A DNA stretch of 64,000 nt from Terfezia claveryi. Taxonomy: Eukaryota > Ascomycota > Pezizomycetes > Pezizales > Pezizaceae. Location: NCBI GenBank assembly GCA_015179025.1, contig WHUX01000200.1, positions 30,805 to 94,804 on the forward strand. The letters run 5' to 3'. The position numbers and the translations under genes are program-made. The notes under the pieces are model-generated. The model ran no database searches and was not told where the DNA came from. It was given only the letters and a program-made list of their open reading frames with translations. This document shows, piece by piece, positions 21,152-31,628 of the stretch; within the stretch, counting starts at the first letter, position 1, and every line of letters begins with the position of its first letter.

Positions 21152-22479
21152 CTACTCATTGTCGTCTTCTTCCTCCTCATCATCATTATCACTATCAAGA
21201 AGGATTTCGGGTGCCTTTTTCATTACCGAGGACATTTCTCTTATTACTGGCACTACCTTCATCTTCATTCTGCTCATGAGCATTCGTAGCCTACATATTA
21301 TACGAGCAGGCAGAACCTATGTCTCATCTTCCTCTTCATTCTCATCGTAAGTGTTTGGTGCTGTTAGCATATCTCGAACCTTACCTACCACGAGTAGATC
21401 ATTGAGAGTTTCTGAGTTCATGGCATCAACGTCCTCTTGTGTTGAATGGTCCAATAACCTCAGCACTTCGGAATCGCAGTCCTCTTCATTTGCTTCCTCT
21501 ATCTGCATTCGCTTAAAGGCGGGGAGTCGCTCTTGTAGGGGTACTCTTTGGCGCTTACGAGTTTAGTCATGCCCACGAGTTGTTTGCTGTCCTCTTATCC
21601 GTGTGCTTTGCCTTGTCGAAGTTACAGGATTGGGTGGTATTACTACCGATGTAGATGTGGCAGGGATTCGTGGTACGGAAGTCAATGCCGCTTCTGCTGC
21701 CTCTTGACTTTGGTTTTCTCTTTCTCTGGCTTCCGCATTTTCCAAAGAATTCAAGAGGTTGTCCTGACCCATTCGATCTGCCAATGATCTCAACATCGCA
21801 GTATAGCCTAGATGGTATTTCTTTTGATGTGGTTCGAGCAATAATAGTAGGTTAGCATTCTGAACCACCACCGAATGTCTTCTGCTGTTGCCCAGTCATC
21901 CTTCTTGGTTCTTGGCATTTCTTTTTGAGCAGTGATTTCGGTCCTGATTAATGGCATAATATCATTGACTAAATCCATTCCATGATCAAACGATAATAGT
22001 TGTGCTGCAAGGGAACATAGTCGTGTGAATTCGATAGATGGCTAAGGAGGATAGAGCTTACCCATAAGTATTGTCCATTCTGGGCTCCAATATTTTTCCA
22101 TCAGGAGATTATAATCATGGTATCTTCGAAGAGCAATAGTAAACACTGAGCCCAATCTATTTAACTCCTCCATTTGTAGCTCTTGTTTAGCTCGTTCATG
22201 AGAAACTCCCCATGCTACTAGTTCGGCATCTGTAGCTTGTGTGATCAACGTCATCTGAGCTGCTGCAAGTGCTCCAACTCTTTGTCCTATTTCTCTTGTT
22301 AATCGTGGTATTCCTTTTAGAAATCTCCATTCATTTGGTCCGCCGACGATGGATTTGACCACTCCTTCAAACTGGGTGTTGATAATACTCTCGCTGATCA
22401 TTATTTCCTTGAATCTCGTCTATAATTCTCCTTCTCGGATAGTGAATGGTCGAGCGAGTTCTAGTCCAGAAGAAGACAT
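21152..22479 (-). pseudogene. C accessory ORF3 between integrase and 3' LTR
   Basis: A reading frame of about 440 codons starts MSSSGLELARPFTIREGE at 22479 and continues through a helical region (GGPNEWRFLKGIPRLTREIG, RYHDYNLLMEKYWSPEW). It then passes a stretch with KKDDWATAEDIRWWFRM and ends in an acidic tail (LLDSDNDDEEEEDDNE). Single stops (near 22423 and 22039) and one or two frameshifts break it. No envelope-like signal peptide or membrane segment is visible and no family is recognised. A TATA-like box lies about 190 bp upstream. Confidence 0.6.
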
Positions 22480-22873
22480 TGTGGAGGTATAGGTAAGGAA
22501 TAGTAGAAGTAGTAATAAGAAGACTAGAGATATATAGGTGAATATGGGTAAAGTTTTTGCAGTTTTTCCTGAAAACTGAAGAAGGCTGTTGTTCGCTGGT
22601 TCTAGACGTAATCTTGGTAGTTATCTTGAGGAGGAAAGAAAAGGAAGACTTAGCTCTTGCTTTCTACCTTTTATATACTTGTATATCCTTCAACCATGTA
22701 TTAAGGTACACTAAATAAGATAAAACGCATTAAAAACACTGTAATGCTTAGACTTGCCCTATAACACTATATGCAACTTTGTAACACGCTATATTAAACT
22801 ACACCTATTTATCCAGTTCCATTTCCTCTACTTCCTCTTATGGTAGTCCGTATTCTTCGTAGTCGACCTCTGT
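22480..22873 (-). promoter_or_regulatory. Spacer between C integrase and ORF3 with TATA-like box
   Basis: About 390 bp without a coding frame separates integrase from ORF3. On the minus strand TATATAAAAG lies at 22668-22677, about 190 bp before the ORF3 ATG. This suggests a separate transcript for ORF3 and not a polyprotein. The promoter role is inferred only. Confidence 0.45.
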
Positions 22874-23990
22874 TCACGGGTAGAAGTGTTTCAGCCTTTC
22901 CCCCAGGTATAGTAGCTTCATTTGGGTACCGTCTAACTCTTCCAGAAGGTAGGTACCCCTATCCCTGTACAAATCTTTAATTCTGTAAGGGCCAAGCCAA
23001 TGGTTCTCTAACTTCCTAGACCATTGCTTTATTAATACAGAATTATAGAGAAGGACCAGATCACTGATATCCAAATCTTCAACTCTTTGTCATCTTCTTT
23101 AGTCAAAGAATTGTTTATTCAGCAAACGATTTTCGGCCAATCTCTCAGCAGCAGCTTTTAAGTTTTCTTCTTTTCTTTTCAATTGCTTCATTCTAGTTGC
23201 TAATAATTGTTCTCTTGTATGTACCCGATTCCAGTCCACCATTGCCTATGAAATTGCAGTTAGCTCAATGGGTAAAACACAGTCTTGTCCGAATACTAGC
23301 GTAAATGGTAGGAACCCGGTTGATGCTCGAATAGTAATACGATCGGCCCAAAGAACAAACGGTAGGTTCTTTGTCCAATTTTTGCCCAATTTAGCTAGCG
23401 CATCAATAATCTGTTGATGTCCCCTTTCCACCAACGCATTAGACTGAGAATAGTATACAGCAATTGCTAAATTCACGATATTGTACTATTGCAAAAGCTA
23501 CTGCACTTCTCCTTTATTTTCCGAGCCGTTATCACATACTATCTGTACTGGTACTCCGAACCTAGCTATCCACTCCAAAATGAAGGCTGCTACTGTCTTT
23601 GCGTTTGCCTTTCTGATTCCTTTCGCTTCGATCCATCTGGTAAGGTCATCCCTCATCGCAACAATATACCTGCACCCTGCATCTCTTGGCATGTGGATTA
23701 TGTCGAGTCCAACTTTTCTCCACATTGCACTGTATATTGTCAGGTGAAGTTCTTCGTCATATTGGTTAGGTTTCCTTCGTTGACACTGATCACATGTCTG
23801 AACATAGTCTTTTACGTTAGTGTAGAGACTTTTCCACCAATATCTAAGCTTCACTTTCTGGTATGTTCCATTCTGTCCTCTATGTCCGCTTTCGTCATAC
23901 AATTCTCGTAGGATGTGCTGTCATTCCTCTACTTCCTAGATGACTTTTGCTGGTGAAAGATTCCGCTTCATGCAACGATAAAGATGGTTA
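22874..23990 (-). pseudogene. C integrase
   Basis: The zinc finger half (GHRGQNGTYQKVKLRYWW, then CDQCQRRK), the core acids (GLDIIHMP; VCDNGSE; SQSNALVERGH giving the third acidic residue) and a C-terminal LGPYRIKDL module (22874-23074) are readable in one frame with stops between pieces. After the module the protein ends KLLYLGERLKHFYP with no chromodomain, unlike families A and B. It would insert the C cDNA; this copy is broken. Confidence 0.88.
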
Positions 23991-24061
23991 TCCCTTATTA
24001 GGAACTTCATCGCTCTGTGTCTTAATTTCCGATACTCCTTATTCGATATTCCTTATGGTCT

Positions 24062-24934
24062 TCACATAGTGGTAAGGAATCCTACAATCTCTTCATACCA
24101 CTCCGCATCTGCAACTATTGCTTGTGCCGGTATCCCACATCTTAGAGGTGTTCCATTAATAGTATCCAAGTCGGCATCAAGAGTACAGTCGAATTCGTCA
24201 GGAGCTATTTCCTCAGGCGAATCCTTTCCTCTTTCCCTCCTTGACAATCCATCTGGTCCTCCATGCTTCTTTCCAGACACATGCTTTACTTCAAAATCAA
24301 ATAATCATATCTACGCAAGCTATCTATTGACTACTGATTCAGGTAAGTCTGATGCCAGTTGATTTAATTGATGTACTAGCATATTTGCATCAATTTCAAC
24401 TAGAAATCGTACTCTATATAGGTAATTTCGTGTCTTTTTCAGTGCCTTTAGCAGGCCTCGGCACTCCAGTTTCTCTGAATCATAGCCTTTTTCTGCGCCT
24501 TTCCAGACTCCGTTCTCATATCTGGCCAGATGTCTTTTTTTTTCATTGTCTGGCTCGGCCTGTTATAGTATCGCTCCCCATCCTAGTAATGATGAATCAA
24601 CCGATAGGATAATTCTGCCCCGATTAGGCTCGTAATCTATTGGTTGTAATGCGGGTGGACTAGTAAATTTTAATTTGAGCTCTGCCATTGCTTCTTCTTG
24701 CTCTTCCCCCCAGCTGAATACTTCCTTGCTTCTTGTGAGCTTATACAAAGGTTCTGCTATCCATGTGAATTTTTCTATCCAAATCTGGTAATAAACGCAA
24801 GTTCCCAGAAAAGCCTTGATCTCCATTACATTCCGACATGGGGGCCAATCCACTATCTTTCTAATCTTCTCTTCTACTGGAGTCCTTCCTTCTGATCCAC
24901 ACATGAAGGAGATAATCTTTAGTCTGTCCTTCAA
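24062..24934 (-). pseudogene. C RT thumb, connection and RNase H
   Basis: MEIKAFLGTCVYYQIWIEKF is the RT connection motif. EPLYKLTRSKEVFSWGEEQE and an RNase H start (IILSVDSSLLGWGAIL) follow. The domain ends with VSGKKHGGPDGLSRRERG near 24240, the usual end of gypsy RNase H. The interval 24290-24560 has several stops. Confidence 0.82.
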
Positions 24935-25128
24935 AAATTCACTCTTCTCTCCAGCGATGGTTGCCCCTGCTCTTTTAAGATCCGCTAAAGTCTGGTCAAT
25001 AGAATAAATAGCCTCTAAAACAAATCACCTAATGCTAGGGAAAAACTCCGCGAAAGTCCCATCCTCCAACTTATACTAACTTCTTGAACTAGCTTTAGAT
25101 GCAACATCGTCTATAAACGGAGCAGCTA

Positions 25129-25650
25129 CCCTTGCAAGCCTACTAGTGAGCAGCCACCATCTAGTGCACATCCCTACAAACCCCCTTGCAACAGCGTTTC
25201 CAGCCACACTCGTGATATATCATGAGCATAGTGATTCCGGCTAAATGCATAGCCATGGAAAAGAGTACGCTCTACAACATGGTTATGCTCATATCCCATC
25301 AAGGTCAACCGAAGACTCAATATTCCCCTTTCCAATATGACCTCCCCGAAGAGCCACCCCCACCCCCTCAATACCTGTTATAGGCCGGGTATCCAGCAGG
25401 AGAGCCTATGACGACTAGAAGGCCATTTCCTGGTACCTATATTCATGTCAAAACAGCCTCTAGGGCAGCAGCCCCTAATATGACTAAACGGTATACAGGC
25501 AACAACAATGCTCCAAAGTGAACATTTTCAGAATTAACTAATTTACTTTATTTATGGTAGTCTGAACTCTCGACCCCCTCCCCTCTGCAACCTTTCCCTC
25601 TATAGCATTCTCAATCACTACGGATAGGTTTTCAATAGTTTTGGGACCTC
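25129..25650. repeat. Left TIR of the 1782-bp element
   Basis: It begins CCCTTGCAAGCCTACTAG and matches the inverse of 26390-26910, nearly perfectly to about 25570 and more weakly after that. Frames that look open here and in the partner are two copies of one sequence and show no known motif. Confidence 0.9.
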
Positions 25651-25888
25651 CAATACCCCCCTTCAAGGACCCCCCCCCAATATCTACGCTCTCTCTCTAC
25701 TCCCTCTATAGGCCGAATATTGCACGAATAGGCCCATAACTACTAGGAGACCTCTACCTAGCATCTGTTGCTGCTAGTGCTGAAGGTGGAATGTGCAAAA
25801 TGGCAAAACTAGAGGTCCCAATTTACGGTACAAATTTCCCCAAATAATTACTTCTGAGAGCTCTATTATGCCTCTCCTCTATCCACCT

Positions 25889-26090
25889 CGATCTAACTTG
25901 AAGCTCTCCTCCAGAGCATCCTCAGTACCACTGCTCTGCTAGTACCCTACGCTAAGTGCACGGTTACTATAAGGATTTAAAATGCCTCAAGAAAGGCCAG
26001 TATCAAAGCGACCATAATATAATTTCTCGATCGAGACTAATAATGTGGAGGTAGAAATTATAGTGCAATTAGAGGCTTTTTCACGAGTTA
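25889..26090 (+). pseudogene. Possible relic of pogo-type transposase N-terminus
   Basis: One plus frame reads KLSSRASSVPLLC, a stop, YPTLSARLL, a stop, GFKMPQERPVSKRP, then NVEVEIIVQLEAFSRVK. The spacing of a VP-x-TL-x-RL-like helix and a following EEE-like segment recalls the psq-type DNA-binding region of fungal Fot1/pogo transposases. The match is weak, contains stops and could be chance. Confidence 0.3.
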
Positions 26091-26389
26091 AGTGCTAGAT
26101 TGGATGCTAGGTTGAGTATAAGGTTGGACTGCATACTAGGTTGGATACTAGGTTGGACATTAAATGGGATGCTAGGCTAGATCTTTAGACTGACACTAGA
26201 CTGACACTGGAGTAGATATTGGAAATCTAGGGCAGCTAGGTTAGAAAGGTTGGAATCTAGGTCGATCGTGAGCATATAGTTGCTGTGAGCAGGTTAAAAT
26301 AACCCTGGAGGAGGCTGGCAAACCCTCTAGATCGAAGCGATTCATGAAGGCCAAAGGCAGGTATTGGTAGTCCGAATATATAAATATTG

Positions 26390-26910
26390 GAGCTTCTAAA
26401 GCTATTGCGACCTCCCCGTAGTGCTTGAGAATGCTGTAGAGGGGAATTTGTAAAGAGAGGGGGGGTTGAGAGTTCAGACTACCATAAATAAAGTAAATTA
26501 GTTAATTCTAAAAATGTTCATTTTGGAGCATTGTTGTTGCCTGTATACCGTTTAGTCATATTAGGGGCTGCTGCCCTAGAGGCTGTTTTGACATGAATAT
26601 AGGTACCAGGAAATGGCCTTCTAGTCATCATAGGCTCTCCTGCTAGATACCCGGCCTATAACAGGCGTTGAGGGGGTGGGGGTGGCTCTTCGGGGAGGTC
26701 ATATTGGAAAGGGGAATATTGAGTCTTCGGTTGACCTTGGTGGGATATGAGCATAACCATGTTGTAGAGCGTACTCTTTTCCATGGCTATGCATTTAGCC
26801 GGAATCACTATGCTCATGATATATCACGAGTGTGGCTGGAAACGCTGTTGCAAGGGGGTTTGCAGGGATGTGCACTAGATGGTGGCTGCTCACTAGTAGG
26901 CTTGCAAGGG
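26390..26910. repeat. Right TIR of the 1782-bp element
   Basis: It is the inverse of the left TIR, ending CTTGCAAGGG. Just inside it, 26095-26260 is a short minisatellite built on GCTAGGTTGGA words. Confidence 0.9.
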
Positions 26911-27324
26911 TAGTCTCTTCCCAATTTGTACCCTAATGGCCTTCCTAATAACTCGATTAAAAACTTGGACTCCATTCATATATCCTTGCAGTAAGGTCGT
27001 CATGCGCAATAACCCAAAAGGAGTGACAAAGGCAGTTAAATCCCTAGACTCTGGTGCTAAAGCACATTGATCATATCCAGAAAACAAATCCATTAAGAAA
27101 ACTAGAGGATATCTAGAAAATTCTTTGCTAAACTCATCAACTGCTGGTAGAAGAGATGCATCTTTGAGCGTTACCGCATTTAAGTATGTTGCTGCATTAA
27201 TTAGCCAGTATTTTCCATTTTTCTTCTTAATGAGAAACAATGGATTCCTGTAAGGCCCAAAACTGTGTTCTAGTGCTTCACATTGAATTCTATCCTCGCA
27301 AATTTTCGTAACCTCCGGAATCAA

Positions 27325-28190
27325 TGCTTTAGGTATACGAAAACTTGGTACTTGCTATAGTTCATGTGGAATGGTGGGAATTCGGTGCAGAGGCTCGACT
27401 TCCTCTCTGAAGACTCCTTTCTATGTGAAATCAAACGCTATTGCTGCTTCTCGATTGAACAAAACCTCTAACAAAATTTCCTTTTCCTGTACGGTGATGC
27501 CTTCTCCGATTTTCAGATCCTTGATACATTCTGAAGTCAATCTCGAACCTTTCGAAATCTTTGAGAATTTGGGTATAATCCATCCCTTTTCGTAGAGGGA
27601 TAAATTAATGATTGATTCAATAGCTTCACCAGATTTGGCACAACTCTCAAACAGTGATTGTTCCCATTCGATATGTTTGTTTCACCAATTCTTATTTCTG
27701 GCAGGTTTTGCTCCATTCTCATGAGACTTATTCATGGGTCTTATCTTATCAGCTTTCTTCTTGTATAACGTCTGAATCCGTGATATCCTTCTTACTTTTT
27801 CTTCGACCATTTGGCCCATAACGCCAGGGACTGATCCTTTCCAATAACTTTTATGTACTGCTTTCCGACTCAAAACGAACTTCTCCTTAACACCTGAGGT
27901 ATTGTAATCAAAATCATGTACAACATTCCTAACAATATCTTCCGAAACGCCAAGAACAGATTTCATCTTCTTCTCCTCTTCTCCTGGCCTTATTATAAGG
28001 TCAATGATTCCTGAGTTACTCATTGACTTTCTTCGTTTCCCTCCAGAGTCATAAACCTTACCTCCTCTCTATTCCTCCCATGATTAACTGGTACCGTACA
28101 GAACATAACCTCGTTTCCATTGATGCCCTCAACCGTAATATAGCAATTTCCATCATCACGATTATCTTCCTTCATTTTGACAAACCTTAC
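27325..28190 (-). pseudogene. C protease-RT linker and RT N-terminus
   Basis: Pieces at 27682-28023 and 27537-27722 read as Pol between protease and RT, including NRNWXNKHIEWEQSLFESCAK-like sequence before the fingers domain. Frame changes and stops are frequent. No catalytic motif is expected in this part. Confidence 0.6.
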
Positions 28191-28517
28191 CTAAGGTCTG
28201 CCAAGTATGATTTCACAGGTTAGGTTCGCTATTACGAAGAAACGACCGCTGGTTACCACTCCTCCTATCGTAATTGTAACTTTGTGGCAGACTCCCACCA
28301 CCCACGTACTATGTTCCGTAGCCCCCCCTACAGACCAGTTCACTTTAACGTCAATTGGTATGTTGTATTCCTTGATAATATCCTCCCTCACTAAGTTCAA
28401 CTCAGATCCTCCATCAATTAGCATTTCCAACATATCTTCTGCATTATCATTTAGAGCCGCAACGCATACCGGGCATGCTACTACGTAAAGCTCTCTATCT
28501 GATTTATTCCTATACAC
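28191..28517 (-). pseudogene. C aspartic protease
   Basis: The active-site loop reads MLIDGGSELNLVRED, where DGGS stands for the usual D-S/T-G-S. The second strand is CEIILGRP. Length and spacing fit retropepsins that mature the Gag-Pol polyprotein. The first glycine of DGGS is where most relatives have Ser or Thr, so activity is doubtful. Confidence 0.8.
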
Positions 28518-29420
28518 CCGTGATATTACTGTATCTATCTTTTTCTCTACGCGACCCTACATTTCCATAATTCGCGAAACTCTTCTAATTCCTATATACC
28601 GCTGTACTAACTCTGGCCCCGCTGTTGCTAGGATCTCTTCCGGATTGAGTCCTCCACTACTCATAAACTTATGAGCAATTTTATCGAGGTCTAAGTTTTC
28701 CCTCATCTATATCCAAATAGGGACATTCTTAACTTCTTCTATTTCTTCAATCTTCTTTTCTTCCGGCTTCTCTTTTATCCTTTTTTTCTTAGGTTCAAGC
28801 TCCTTCAATTCCTCTATATACTTCATTATCTCATTTTCCATCGTAGGCTCCTGCACCTTCTGTTCTTCTTGCAGCTTCCTTTGATTTGATGGTGGCTTTG
28901 GATTACTGGGTGGCCAGAATTTCATTCCTTCTCGAGATTCTCTAGGAATAATTCCTTCCTTCATATTCCTAGATTTACCTTGTGTTTGAACTAGCTTATA
29001 GATTATTGGCTGCCCATTCATCTTCCCACATTCATATCCTTCTCCTTTATGGGTCACAGTCTTCACACTAGCCCTTTATTCTTGTAGTATTATTGCGCTA
29101 GAAATAGACTTAATCGAATCGATTTTTGATTCCTTAGTCTGTAACACTTTCTGGAACCCATTCCTTCTGCCATTCAGTTACTTGTCCGTTCTCAGCTACT
29201 ATTGGATAAGGCACTCTAATTGTCTCTTCTGTTCCTTCTTGTCCTAAGAATAGAGAGGCTCCACGAAAATGTACGTCTCCTCTTTCGATCGCCTTCTGGA
29301 AGTCCTTACATTTATCTCTCCTATGCATTCTACCATCCCAAAAACATTCTCGAAACCTTTGTCCCCCACCTTGATTCCCTGTATTGGATTGATAATCTCT
29401 TCGTCCTTACTGATTGGGAT
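28518..29420 (-). pseudogene. C Gag C-terminus with zinc-type motif and protease linker
   Basis: At about 29300-29350 the minus strand reads CFWDGRMHRRDKCKDFQKAI, a Cys-His-Cys cluster like the compact zinc motif seen in many fungal Gag proteins, with the second cysteine missing. It is followed by GDVHFRGASLFLGQEG and KEWVPESV. A Lys/Glu-rich linker (28707-29066) with PKPPSNQRKLQEEQ leads to protease. Confidence 0.65.
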
Positions 29421-29523
29421 TGTACAGTTGTTGCAGTTATTGCAACTTAGGAGTCATTGTGGCTATCTTCTTGAGCTCTACTAACTCAAGATCTCGCTTG
29501 ATTACTCCCTCTTTAGCACTTCG

Positions 29524-30720
29524 CTAAGCTTCTAAGTGCTGAAGCTTTAAATCTCTCAGTTGGTTGACGATCTCATCTATAGGGTCTGCCTTTTCTTGCT
29601 TCTTTGAGGTTTCCTTCTTCGTCTCCTTGTGCTTACTTTCATTCTTAAGTATCTTGACTTGAGGTACTATTTCTTCATATTCTGTCTCATCTTCTTCTTT
29701 CCTAAAGAACCTTGTCATCTGCGACCCTTCATCTTCTGACCATTCCAACGCGGTCTGCTTGACGTCCTCCCATTTATCTATGAGTGTGTCAGGATTCTCT
29801 AGATCGATCTCACACTTCTTGCAAATCTTATCTCCTACATGAATTTTGAAGGCTCGCAAGAATAATGTAATCCTAGTCCACTCATCCAACCTTTTTTTCT
29901 CCAATAACATTTCTGATCGTTCGCTATATTCGATGATGAATGAACGGTAGTCACCAGGACTTGAATTTTCCTTCTTTCTCATTTCCGATACTATCCTTCG
30001 CAAGTTCTTTACCGTGATCCTTTTCAACTCTGAGTCACTAGCCCTGAAATCCTTCAACAGTTGCTTCTTGAATTCATCCCAATTGTTCTCCTTATACGAC
30101 CTAATTGTCTTGAGATATTTTCCAATTGATTTCTCACAGTATTGGACAATTCTCTTTATCTTCTGCTACTCTGTCGACTCAACTGTTAGATTATCCCATT
30201 TGGCAAGGAAATCAGAGACATCTGTTCCGTCGAAAAAAGGTGCTCCCTGTTGCCTAGGTAACGGATAAAAAGCCACTGGGCCCAAGGTTGCAATTTGAAC
30301 TTCACGAGGTACCACAGGACTATTTCTCCCTTCTCTTGCCTTTCGCTTCCCTGCCGCTTTTGAGCTTTCTCCAGGCTTTTGATGATAGGTTCCCTCTTCT
30401 TTAGGAGACATTTTGTCTAGGAATGAGTCAATTTTGGTCAAAACCTTTTCTAGCTTTTCGCAGCAAGAATAGGTTATGGATTGAGAACTGTATACTTGTA
30501 TGGGAATTCTCCTTGTCAGTCGTTTTGCTCTCCTTCTATTTCTTATTTGCTTCTTAAGCTTAGATACTATGTCATTCAATTCTGAAAATTTGCTTCTTTC
30601 TGTCGTCTTCTAGGATCGCTTTGATCCTTTTTTCTGTTCTTCATTCTTCCTTCTTTATTTTTTCCCTTTTCCAAGTTCCAGATCCTCTTCAAGTCTTTGT
30701 ACATTTCCATTAGCATCCAT
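29524..30720 (-). pseudogene. C Gag capsid region
   Basis: Two open parts (30166-30579 and 29524-30057) share one frame. The first has a basic N-terminal region and then APFFDGTDVSDFLAKWDNLT, a typical Gag capsid entry motif. The second is helical (EWTRITLFLRAFKIHVGDKI) and ends with a coiled, charged stretch. Stops near 30165 and 30612 interrupt it. The true start codon lies in 30610-30720 and cannot be fixed. Confidence 0.75.
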
Positions 30721-30870
30721 ACTATCATCATCCACACCCATTTCTCTCACGACATTTTGATTAGCTTCCCGCTAACCATTCCTATGACCTTATACATTTC
30801 TGCTTCATTTTTTGGGACTTCCCGTCTTGTTTTTTTCTTCCTTTTGGTGATAACAATTTAGTGATAAACT

Positions 30871-30888
30871 CTCCGGTCGAAGGGACCA
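30871..30888 (-). other. Primer binding site of C
   Basis: Two bases after the 5' LTR the element strand reads TGGTCCCTTCGACCGGAG. Starting with TGG, the complement of the universal CCA end, it has the form of an 18-nt tRNA primer site. The tRNA species is not identified. Confidence 0.75.
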
Positions 30889-30890
30889 AT

Positions 30891-31623
30891 ATGAAGGCAC
30901 TTCATTCCTAATGGAAGAATATGCACTGAATGATCGGGTGAGAGTTTCAATAGTATTGCTAACTTAGAAAAGAAGAAAAGATAGAGAGATCATAAAAGTA
31001 GAATTGTACATCACAAAGTTGCTACTTGTCTCGCCTCCCTCCAGTTCTTCCATAAAAATACCATAACGACCGTATTCTTCTGTTTTCCATCACAATAATA
31101 TCATTATCAACCAATAAGACTAACTTTTGCATAATTTTGCCTCGAACTATCTATCATACTGACACCCATCTCTCTTGACACCTAAACAAACTTGTTCGAC
31201 TGTCATTTCTTCACCTTTCCCTTATTCCACACCCGAACAACTCTGTTTGACTGTCGAATCTTCACCTTATTTGACACCCGAACAACTCTGTTCAACTGTC
31301 AAATCTTCACCTTATTTGACACGCGAACAACTCTATTCGACTATCAAATCTCTTGCTTATTTGACACCCGAACAACTCTGTTCGACTGTCAATTCTCTTG
31401 CTTTTCCAGCATATCAGCCTCTTTAATTTGACACTCGAACAAGTCTGTTCAGGTGTCAGCGTAAACAAGCAAATCACTAAAAACAATGCCATTCATTTAA
31501 CTAACTAAATCACTTGACAAACGAAAACCTATAAAGTAAATAATAAAAATAAAATAATAAAAAAAACTAAAAGTAACTCAAAAAATCAAACTTTTTCCCT
31601 ACTCTTCCTTATTCCCCATCACA
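30891..31623 (-). repeat. 5' LTR of C
   Basis: This 733-bp LTR starts on the plus strand ATGAAGGCAC and ends CCCCATCACA. It holds about five of the 45-bp hairpin units (31165-31425), against about ten in the 3' LTR. Confidence 0.87.
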
Positions 31624-31628
31624 ATGAC

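Larger units (their letters stand above)
25129..26910. mobile_element. Long-TIR DNA element with TA duplication, inside C RT
   Basis: This 1782-bp element is bounded by CCCTTGCAAG...CTTGCAAGGG with TA on each side (25127-25128, 26911-26912). The inverted repeats are about 520 bp (25129-25650 and 26390-26910) and nearly identical over the outer 450 bp. The unique centre is about 740 bp. TA duplication and end structure fit the Tc1/mariner/pogo superfamily. A decayed stretch resembling the DNA-binding part of fungal pogo-type transposases may lie at about 25889-26090. There is no catalytic domain, so it is non-autonomous. Confidence 0.88.
24935..27324 (-). pseudogene. C reverse transcriptase, split by a TIR element
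   Basis: The right part (26913-27324) has YRNPLFLIKKKNGKYWLI, LVFLMDLFSGYDQC (first catalytic Asp) and FVTPFGLLRMTTL, ending VQIGKRL. The left part (24935-25126) resumes AAPFIDDVASKA, so the catalytic IDD lies directly after the insertion point. Removing 25129-26910 and one TA keeps the codon frame (GKRL-AAPFIDD). Two stops occur in the left part. The split disrupts the enzyme. Confidence 0.9.
19923..31623 (-). mobile_element. Family C Ty3/gypsy element (minus)
   Basis: The LTRs at 19923-20879 (3') and 30891-31623 (5') enclose, on the minus strand, a primer site, Gag with a zinc-type motif, protease, RT, RNase H, integrase and an extra ORF. It entered the RNase H/linker junction of A-outer. 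The likely 5-bp duplication is ATGAC, read as ACGAT at 19918-19922 (two transitions) and ATGAC at 31624-31628. The exact LTR edges are uncertain by one or two bases. The element is about 9.9 kb without the TIR insertion. Confidence 0.85.

Noticed and set aside
21017..21289. Lys-rich plus-strand ORF near the end of family C
   Set aside because: It comes from A-rich sequence opposite the ORF3 end and 3' untranslated part. There are no domains, and the codon pattern follows base composition.
26668..26913. 81-codon ORF MRGWGWLFGEVILERG... and its partner at 25174-25371 as a gene pair
   Set aside because: Both are the same sequence in the two inverted repeats of the TIR element. No motif is recognised, and the frame runs off the end of the element.
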